Shown here piece after piece: positions 6,787-12,928 of a DNA stretch of 19,852 nucleotides. The notes beneath the pieces were generated by a model. The model was given only the letters and a program-made list of their open reading frames with translations, had not been told where the DNA came from and did not search any database. Made by a program: the position numbers and the translations under genes. Source of the DNA: Candidatus Gallimonas caecicola (GTDB lineage Bacteria; Bacillota; Clostridia; Christensenellales; Borkfalkiaceae); the NCBI GenBank assembly GCA_904394195.1, contig CAJFNH010000009.1, positions 1 through 19,852 of the forward strand. Reading direction: 5' to 3'. Within the stretch, counting starts at the first letter, position 1. Each line of letters begins with the position of its first letter.

Positions 6787-6951
6787 GTGTTCAAGAGAAA
6801 AATGAAAATAGTGCAGTCGATCGGCGCATTGTGCGTGCTTACAAGCATGGTCTGCGCCAGTGCCTGTTCGGGGGGCGGGAGCGCCCTTTGCGCGGGGGCG
6901 AAAAATTCGTGTTTTATGTCATCGCAGCAGCCCCGGGTCGCAGTTGTTTAA
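6787..6951 (+). CDS. Small exported peptide or lipoprotein, 54 residues
   Basis: GTG 6787 lies 6 nt after GGGAGG (6775-6780). The product begins with a basic stretch (FKRKMK) and a hydrophobic core (residues 8-23), then CASAC at 23-27. Cys27 could be a lipobox cysteine (Ala at -3 is weak), or Ala-Ser-Ala at 24-26 could be a signal peptidase I site. The remaining 28 residues are glycine- and serine-rich, have Cys at 27, 35 and 42, and end in PRVAVV. A bidirectional terminator begins 16 nt after the stop. It may be a secreted signalling or lipoprotein peptide, or the stump of a solute-binding lipoprotein gene whose body has been lost. I do not recognise the family. Confidence 0.5.
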   Translation: MFKRKMKIVQSIGALCVLTSMVCASACSGGGSALCAGAKNSCFMSSQQPRVAVV

Positions 6952-6966
6952 TATATTTAAAAAAAC

Positions 6967-7014
6967 CAGGATCTTTCATACAAGTGCAGTTGTAGAAAAG
7001 ACCCTGATTTTTTT
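6967..7014 (+). terminator. Bidirectional rho-independent terminator
   Basis: Arms 6967-6983 and 6990-7006 pair at 14 of 17 positions around a GTGCAG loop. Seven T follow (7008-7014), and a run of A precedes the left arm, so the structure can stop transcription on both strands. It separates the small-peptide gene from the glycan operon. Confidence 0.8.
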
Positions 7015-7022
7015 ATTTTCTA

Positions 7023-7050
7023 TTGACTTTCTGGAATAGTACTGTAGAAT
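7023..7050 (+). promoter_or_regulatory. Promoter of the glycan-utilisation operon
   Basis: TTGACT (7023-7028), a 16-bp spacer and TAGAAT (7045-7050). A start near 7057 gives a leader of about 73 nt before ATG 7130. No other promoter this good is seen downstream, so the seven genes are likely one transcript. Confidence 0.72.
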
Positions 7051-7072
7051 ACGGTTGAAATCCTGAAAAAAA

Positions 7073-7087
7073 TGCACATGTAGTGCA
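7073..7087. promoter_or_regulatory. Inverted repeat downstream of the operon promoter, candidate operator
   Basis: TGCAC-ATGTA-GTGCA is a perfect 5-5-5 inverted repeat about 16 nt after the predicted start of transcription, a typical roadblock position for a repressor. A second weaker pair, CAAAAT (7086-7091) and ATTTTG (7100-7105), follows. The ArsR-type regulator of this operon is the obvious candidate ligand; that is inference. Confidence 0.4.
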
Positions 7088-7129
7088 AAATTTAGACGGA
7101 TTTTGAAAAAAACGAAAGAGGTGGCGATA

Positions 7130-8563
7130 ATGAACTGGATGAAACTCGGTGGAAACGTCGAAGAGAAAAACGGAGTGCTGCGCGGCGAGGAGGGGAGACA
7201 GACCTTTGTTTTTACGGCAGACAATGCGCCGGAAAACTTCTCATTCGAAGCGGAGATCAGGCTGAAGGCAGAGGGCGACGCGGGGCTATACTTCCGTACT
7301 GTCGCAAAGAACGGCGTGGACTGGCTGGTGGGCTATTCCTTTACGGTGAACGTGCAGGACCATTCCATCAAGCTCACCAAAGTCAGCAACGGCGACCATA
7401 TCACGAAGGTGCTGGGTACGGTGCACTATCCCTTCGATCGGGACGTCTGGTATAAGATCGCGGTACATATGCGCGGCGAGAACGTCAGGCTCTACTTCAA
7501 TAATTTCCTGCACGACGACGAGCCCTATCCCAAGTTCGATTTGAAGCTCTCCCATTTTGCCAAGGGAGCGGTGGGGCTTGCCTTCGGGGAAGGGGTGGCG
7601 GAGTTCCGCAACGTCACGCTCAAGGAACTTGCGCCCTGCGAGGAGGGTGAGACGTTCACCAATCCCATCCTCTACGGCGCCGACCCCGATATTTTGTATG
7701 ACGAGGGGACATATTACCTCTATTATACGGACACTGCGGATATGACGCTCTTCCAGTGCTATACTTCGACCGATCTTCTGCACTGGTCGCAGCCGCACGT
7801 CGTGTTCCACGGCAAGGACGGCTGGGGAAACAACGAATACATGAGCCCCAACGTCATCCGCAAGGGGGACTGGTACTACATGTTCTATGCCTCGCACACG
7901 GCGCCCGACGAGAACGGGAAGCGGCGCGCGCAGGTCACCTACGCCACCTCAAAGAGCCCGCTCGGGCCCTTTGTGAGCGCGCAGAAGGTGCCCCTGCACA
8001 CCGACGTGCAGGAGATCGGCGGCGCGCCGTTTTTGGATGACGACGGCAGGGCGTATCTCACCGTCGTGCGATTCAACAACGGAAACGAGTGCTGGATCAT
8101 GGAAATGAAGCTGGAGGACGGCAAGGTGACCGTCCTGGAGGACACCATCACCAAGATGTTCGCGGCGACGGAGCCGTGGGAGCGCGACTACGCGAACGTT
8201 GTGGAAGGGGCGGTCATCTGCAAACACAACGGGCTGTACTATGCCATGTACGCGGGCAGCCACTACAAGGGCAGCTATGCGGAGGGCTACGCCACCGCGG
8301 AGCACCCGCTCGGGCCGTGGAAGAAGTACGAGTACAATCCCATTCTCACCTCGCACCTGTATGCGCGGGCGGTGGGCGATTCCGTGTACACGCGCACGCC
8401 GGACGGCGGCTGGGTCATGTTCTACCATCAGCACTTCAGTCCCCTGGAAATTTCGCCGCGGCAGATCCGCATGGACAGGATGAAGTTCGTCAAGGTGGAC
8501 GACGGCCCCGACGTGATGGTGGTCAACGGCCCCACCATGACGCCGCAGAAGAAGCTCATCTGA
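7130..8563 (+). CDS. Cytoplasmic GH43-like glycosidase with N-terminal concanavalin-like domain
   Basis: A 477-residue protein. Residues 1-170 look like a beta-sandwich (concanavalin/LamG or DUF1080 type). Residues ~175-477 are a five-bladed GH43-type propeller. It would remove arabinosyl or xylosyl units from imported oligosaccharides. The expected catalytic base is Asp185 in GADPDI and the acid is Glu359 in VVEGAV; FYHQH (432-436) fits the usual closing blade. The pKa-modulating Asp is normally in an I-D-x-x-F-x-D-D-D-G context, but here that stretch reads EIGGAPFLDDDG (295-306), so Gly297 seems to replace it. No signal peptide is visible, hence cytoplasmic. ATG 7130 follows AGAGGTGG; an in-frame TTG at 7103 lacks a binding site. 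First gene of the operon. Confidence 0.85.
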   Translation: MNWMKLGGNVEEKNGVLRGEEGRQTFVFTADNAPENFSFEAEIRLKAEGDAGLYFRTVAKNGVDWLVGYSFTVNVQDHSIKLTKVSNGDHITKVLGTVHYPFDRDVWYKIAVHMRGENVRLYFNNFLHDDEPYPKFDLKLSHFAKGAVGLAFGEGVAEFRNVTLKELAPCEEGETFTNPILYGADPDILYDEGTYYLYYTDTADMTLFQCYTSTDLLHWSQPHVVFHGKDGWGNNEYMSPNVIRKGDWYYMFYASHTAPDENGKRRAQVTYATSKSPLGPFVSAQKVPLHTDVQEIGGAPFLDDDGRAYLTVVRFNNGNECWIMEMKLEDGKVTVLEDTITKMFAATEPWERDYANVVEGAVICKHNGLYYAMYAGSHYKGSYAEGYATAEHPLGPWKKYEYNPILTSHLYARAVGDSVYTRTPDGGWVMFYHQHFSPLEISPRQIRMDRMKFVKVDDGPDVMVVNGPTMTPQKKLI

Positions 8564-8579
8564 ACAAAACGGAGGATAT

Positions 8580-8606
8580 AAGGCGGCAGGCCCGCAGCGC
8601 CGCCTT
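8580..8606 (+). other. Intercistronic hairpin before the giant lipoprotein gene
   Basis: AAGGCGGC (8580-8587) and GCCGCCTT (8599-8606) form a perfect 8-bp stem with an 11-nt loop, 17 nt after the glycosidase stop and 14 nt before AGGAGG (8620-8625). GAAAATATG rather than a T-tract follows, so it is more likely a processing or stability element than a terminator. Confidence 0.5.
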
Positions 8607-8631
8607 GAAAATATGATTCAGGAGGAAAAAG

Positions 8632-11600
8632 ATGCAAAGACAAAAGAGAAGAACGGCAGGTTTGCTGACGCTGCTCCTTGCCGCCATGGTGGCGCTGGGA
8701 CTGGCGGCATGTACGCCGGCGGGAGGGACGCAGTATAACGTCTCCTTCCAGACGAACTGCAGCGCGACCGTTCCCGACCAGACTTATACGGTAGGGGAAT
8801 CGTTCACGCTGCCCTCGCCCTATAACTTCGGCTACGATCTTGTGGGTTGGTTCTATGACGAGGAATGCACGCGGCAGGTGGAAGCGACCAACAACGTGGC
8901 GCCCTCCCTTGACATCAGCGCGGACGCAACGCTGTACGCCAAGTGGGAGGCGGGCGAATATTCCATCTTCTTCGATACCGGGTCGAGCGAGGTCATCGCG
9001 CCCGTCACGGTGAAGATGGGCGAGACGGTCACCCTTCCGCAGGCCTCTGCCATGCAGATCGGTGAGAACTCCTATCCGTTTGCCTATTGGAGATATACGG
9101 CGGAGGGCTCCAATTACACCGACTCCTTCACGCTGACCTATCCGGAGGACGTCTACTTGACGGCGGTGTACGACTACGGCGTTTCCTCTGCGTTCAAGGT
9201 GGATGAGCAGGGACGCTATACCCTCGCGTCCAACACGCGCGCCGTTACGACAGTGAGCGATTATGAGATGGCGTACGGCACATATGAAGCGGATATCACC
9301 TTCGAATCCTTCTCTGCGACCGGATGCGGGCTTGTCTGGAATGCGGATCTGGGGGACGTCGATCCGGCGTGGGAGACGGGCGTCAGCTATTATTACTACC
9401 ACATCAACGCGACCAGCGGCGCCATGCAGATCGCCTATCTGACGGATACGGGCTCCTATGTCAGCCTGCAGATCGTCGCGCTTGCCAACAACAAGACGGG
9501 CTTTGCGGAAAAATACCGCGCGGCGAAGGAGGAGGGCGGCGATAACGTCTTCCATATCAAAGTGGAGACGGCGGAAGATTATATCCGCTGCTATATCGAC
9601 GACGAACTGCAGATGGAAGTGGGCACCGCCACGACCAATTACAGGACGATGGGTGGCACGGGCGTCGGATTCCGTGCGGCGGCGACGGGCATCTGCTTCT
9701 CCAACCTGAAAGTGACGCCTTCCGCTTATCAGATCGACTTTGACACGGCGGGCGGCGATCCCGTGGACTTCATGCGCGTTGCGATCGGCGAGGAGGTGGA
9801 GAGCCTTCCCACGCCTGTGCGCGCGGGCTATGAGTTCACCGGATGGGTAGATGAAAACGGCGAGGCGTACGCTGCGGGCGAAACGCTGACCGAAAACATC
9901 ACGCTTACGGCACAGTGGGAGCAGCTGCAGGGCGGCGCGCTCATCTACTTCGATACGGGCGAAGGCATCGCGCAGACCATCTACCGCGCGAGCGGCGAGG
10001 TGCTGGGCGAGCTGCCCGAAGCGCAGAGGCTCGGCTTTGTGGTGGAAGGCTGGTACAACGGCACGGAAAAGGTGGATGCGGACACCGTTTTTGCGGAGGC
10101 CGGCTATGACGGAACGCCCCTGGAGGTTACCTTGACCGCCAAATGGGTCAAGGATCCCGGCGTGGAAGTGACGCAGGATCTTGCCGTGGAGGCGCTGATG
10201 GGCTCCTACACGGAGGATACGGAGTACGACGGTTACACCGCATGGTACGCGGCGCGCGCCTCCTACGGCATCTTTAAGGATGTCACGCTTGAGGAAGGCG
10301 TCATCTCCATGTACTTCAAGGCGGCAAGCTACGGCGCCAACGGCTTTGTGTTCGGCGCGTCCATCGCCGACGACTTTGCGGACGTTGTGGATGATGAGTT
10401 CAAGGCGGTCGGATCGTCCTACTATTACTTCCATATCAACAACGGCTCGGGCGTGTGGCAGCTGGTAAAAGTGACCGATCCCACCAACCCCGATACGACC
10501 AATACAAGTTCGCCCGGCTATGACGTGCTTGCTACGGGAACGCTGGTGGGCTATGTTGCGGGCGGCAGATATCATGTCGAGATCGAGCTGCAGAACATTG
10601 AGGGCGGACGGCAGATCACCGTGCGCATCGACGGCGCGCAGATCGCGCAGTATGCCGACATTGCAGGGCTGGGCGGCGCGGCGCTCACGGGCGGCGCGGT
10701 CGGCTTCCGCAACGGCGACGGCGGCTGCTATTACTACGGCGTGTGCCTGACGGACGTCTCCGAGATGGAGGGCGGCTATACCGTGACGCTGGACGCCAAC
10801 GGCGGCACCTGCGCGGTGGCGAGCATCACCCGTCCCGCAGGCTGGAGCCTGACCCTTCCCGCGGCGGAAAAAGAGGGGAGCGTGTTCTTCGGCTGGACGA
10901 CGACCAAAGACGACGCCACGACGCTTGTGGAGGAGACGACGATGGCCGCATCGCTGGACGGCGCCACGCTGTACGCCTACTATGTGGGCGAGAGCGAAAC
11001 GCTCGTCACCTTCGACGCCAACGGCGGCACGCTGTCGCAGAGGACGGCGCTGGTGGCAAGGAATACGGCGCTGGAGGAGGATTTTGCGGCTCCCGTGCGC
11101 ACCGGCTACCTGTTTGCGGGCTGGTTTGACGAGGATGGTACCGAGGTCAAGGCGGGCAGCACGCTGACGGAGAGCGCCGTCACGCTCACGGCAAAGTGGA
11201 GCGCCGTTGAGGGCAGCTTTGCGGGCGTGGAACAGGTGGTCGTAGAGGGCGGCTTTACGTCCTCCAACGACGGCGTGTACGATATTTACTCCTCGAGCGG
11301 CAATTCGCTTGCCTTGCTCGATGAGACGCTTGCAAGCGGCGAGATCACCTTCTACACGAACATCACCGCGGCTTCCGGTAACAACGGCCTGCTGTTCGGC
11401 GGCACGAATATCGGCAACATGACGGATCCCGGCGATAAAGAAAATGCGACCTATTATTACTGGCACCTGAACAACGCAAGCGGGGCATGGCAGCTTGCCA
11501 AGATCTATGATTATCCCGCGAACGACAATTATCATGTGTTGAGCAGCGATACGAGCTGGAAGAACGCCTATGGCGAGGCTTGGCATTCGGGAACGCAGAC

Positions 11601-12855
11601 GTACAAGATGACCGTGCGCATGCAGAAGCTGGAGAGCGGCGCGCTGGTGATCACCTTCCTTGTGAACGACAGGCAGTTCTTCACCTACACGGACAGTGAC
11701 CCGCTTGAAGGCACGCAGCTGGCGCTGCGCTCCATCAATTCCCCCGTCAGAACGTGGTGGGCGATCCAGGTGACGGATGAGGCAGACCTTGCTTCCGGCA
11801 CGCTCACGCTGAACGCGGGCACGGGCACGGTGACTGGCGATGCTTCCATCACCCTTCCCATGGGCTGGACGTTCACGCTTCCCGCGGCGACCCTTGCGGA
11901 CAACAACTTCCTCGGCTGGGCAACGCAGGAGGGCGGCGAGGCGGTCTATCAGCCCGGCGAGTATGCGATGAGCGCGGACTTTGCCGGAAAGACGCTGTAC
12001 GCCGTGTTCACGGACGAGGCGATGATCACCTTTGTGACGGCGGTCGGCACGGCGCCCCAGGCGCAGACCGTTGCGCTCGGCGCGCTGGAAGCTGCGCCGG
12101 CGGCGCTCTCCTTCCCCGGCTACACCTTCCTCGGCTGGTTTGATGAAGAGGACGTGGAACTGACGACGGGCTATTCCGTCACGGGCAACGTGACGGCGAC
12201 TGCAAAATGGGGGGGGGTCGTCTCTGATCCCGATGCCGTTTTGGACAGCACGCCCTATGGAACGATCGACGTAGAAAATGACGGGATATACGATATTGTT
12301 TCGGCCAATGGTCTGTGCTCGTTGGCAATCGTCGACGGCGAACTGGCAGAAGGGACGTTCCAGGTCTATACTACGTTCGGAATTTGTGCGACGGCAGGCA
12401 AAAACAAAAACGGTATTGTTTTTGGTGGTACAGGACTTGCAAACATTGCCAGCAATGGTGAGTTTTCCAAACAAAAACTCTATTATTGGTATTTCAATTA
12501 TGACAGCGGCGCTTGGATCCTGTACAAGGGTGACGGAACGGGTCTGAAACAGCTTAACACCAATCCCGGATGGGCTTGCGAAGATCCCTTTGTAAAGGGC
12601 AATACCTATCTTCTTGAAGTGACGCTCGAAAAAGAAGATACGGGGCTGCGCATTATCCTGAAAGTGGACGGTGAAGAGTTCTTCAATTATCTGGATACCG
12701 ATCCTCATACGGGTACAGAGCTGGGCTTGCGCATTGCCGATAATGCTTGCGTGGTCAGCTGGTATGGCATGAAGGTCACGCCTGCCGAAACGGCGGCCGA
12801 GGCGGCGGCGCAGAATTCGCTCAACGCCGTTGCAGACCTTCCCAGAAAGGACTGA
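8632..12855 (+). CDS. Giant modular surface lipoprotein: four x (two InlB-type repeats + ConA-like module)
   Basis: A 1407-residue lipoprotein probably displayed on the outer face of the membrane as a glycan-binding scaffold. The signal peptide ends in lipobox LAAC, Cys27. Then four super-modules follow. Each has two Listeria-Bacteroides (InlB B-type, beta-grasp) repeats of ~70 residues, ending in motifs such as GWFYDEE...LYAKW, and one beta-sandwich of ~175-205 residues. The sandwiches lie at about 184-365, 511-713, 862-1056 and 1197-1385, and each carries a YYY-x-H-x-N-x-x-SG-x-WQ-like motif (YYYFHINNGSGVWQL in the second, YYYWHLNNASGAWQL in the third). No catalytic motif is recognised. An Ala-rich tail ends the protein, with no LPXTG. 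The start ATG 8632 follows AGGAGG at 6 nt. Context (GH43 enzymes, sugar importer) suggests polysaccharide capture; ligand unknown. A G9 run at 12209-12217 precedes the last sandwich. Confidence 0.85.
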   Translation: MQRQKRRTAGLLTLLLAAMVALGLAACTPAGGTQYNVSFQTNCSATVPDQTYTVGESFTLPSPYNFGYDLVGWFYDEECTRQVEATNNVAPSLDISADATLYAKWEAGEYSIFFDTGSSEVIAPVTVKMGETVTLPQASAMQIGENSYPFAYWRYTAEGSNYTDSFTLTYPEDVYLTAVYDYGVSSAFKVDEQGRYTLASNTRAVTTVSDYEMAYGTYEADITFESFSATGCGLVWNADLGDVDPAWETGVSYYYYHINATSGAMQIAYLTDTGSYVSLQIVALANNKTGFAEKYRAAKEEGGDNVFHIKVETAEDYIRCYIDDELQMEVGTATTNYRTMGGTGVGFRAAATGICFSNLKVTPSAYQIDFDTAGGDPVDFMRVAIGEEVESLPTPVRAGYEFTGWVDENGEAYAAGETLTENITLTAQWEQLQGGALIYFDTGEGIAQTIYRASGEVLGELPEAQRLGFVVEGWYNGTEKVDADTVFAEAGYDGTPLEVTLTAKWVKDPGVEVTQDLAVEALMGSYTEDTEYDGYTAWYAARASYGIFKDVTLEEGVISMYFKAASYGANGFVFGASIADDFADVVDDEFKAVGSSYYYFHINNGSGVWQLVKVTDPTNPDTTNTSSPGYDVLATGTLVGYVAGGRYHVEIELQNIEGGRQITVRIDGAQIAQYADIAGLGGAALTGGAVGFRNGDGGCYYYGVCLTDVSEMEGGYTVTLDANGGTCAVASITRPAGWSLTLPAAEKEGSVFFGWTTTKDDATTLVEETTMAASLDGATLYAYYVGESETLVTFDANGGTLSQRTALVARNTALEEDFAAPVRTGYLFAGWFDEDGTEVKAGSTLTESAVTLTAKWSAVEGSFAGVEQVVVEGGFTSSNDGVYDIYSSSGNSLALLDETLASGEITFYTNITAASGNNGLLFGGTNIGNMTDPGDKENATYYYWHLNNASGAWQLAKIYDYPANDNYHVLSSDTSWKNAYGEAWHSGTQTYKMTVRMQKLESGALVITFLVNDRQFFTYTDSDPLEGTQLALRSINSPVRTWWAIQVTDEADLASGTLTLNAGTGTVTGDASITLPMGWTFTLPAATLADNNFLGWATQEGGEAVYQPGEYAMSADFAGKTLYAVFTDEAMITFVTAVGTAPQAQTVALGALEAAPAALSFPGYTFLGWFDEEDVELTTGYSVTGNVTATAKWGGVVSDPDAVLDSTPYGTIDVENDGIYDIVSANGLCSLAIVDGELAEGTFQVYTTFGICATAGKNKNGIVFGGTGLANIASNGEFSKQKLYYWYFNYDSGAWILYKGDGTGLKQLNTNPGWACEDPFVKGNTYLLEVTLEKEDTGLRIILKVDGEEFFNYLDTDPHTGTELGLRIADNACVVSWYGMKVTPAETAAEAAAQNSLNAVADLPRKD
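8740..12780 (+). repeat. Four-fold protein super-repeat (InlB-InlB-ConA)
   Basis: Eight InlB-type repeats occur in pairs, marked by GW or an equivalent: GWFYDEE, AYWRYTA, GWVDENG, GWYNGTE, GWTTTKD, GWFDEDG, GWATQEG, GWFDEED. Each pair is followed by one concanavalin-like sandwich. The third and fourth sandwiches are the closest pair (NDGVYDIYS versus NDGIYDIVS; LLFGGTN versus IVFGGTG). DNA identity between modules is visibly low, so the duplications look old. Confidence 0.8.
12209..12217 (+). repeat. Run of nine G inside the giant lipoprotein gene
   Basis: Nine consecutive G encode the end of Trp-Gly-Gly-Val at the border between the eighth InlB-type repeat and the last sandwich. The present length keeps the reading frame. 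A gain or loss of one base would remove the fourth sandwich, so the tract is a candidate slipped-strand switch. Confidence 0.8.
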
Positions 12856-12866
12856 CAACATGTGCG

Positions 12867-12900
12867 CTTCGCGTCCCCCGCGCAAGCGGGGGCGCTGAAG
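12867..12900 (+). other. Strong intercistronic hairpin with GCAA tetraloop
   Basis: CTTC-GCG-t-CCCCCGC pairs with GCGGGGG-CGC-t-GAAG to give 14 bp with one unpaired T on each side, closed by a GCAA (GNRA) loop at 12882-12885. It starts 12 nt after the stop of the giant lipoprotein and lies 16 nt before AGGAGG of the next gene. No T-tract follows. A 3' stability or processing element is the best guess. Confidence 0.65.
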
Positions 12901-12928
12901 CCACCAGAATACTGACAGGAGGAAACAG

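Noticed and set aside
7103..7129. TTG start nine codons upstream for the first GH43-like gene
   Set aside because: No binding site in front of it, and the sequence it covers contains the binding site for ATG 7130.
12867..12900. Strong hairpin as a terminator dividing the operon
   Set aside because: No T-tract follows, and the next gene has a ribosome binding site close by but no promoter of comparable quality to that at 7023-7050.
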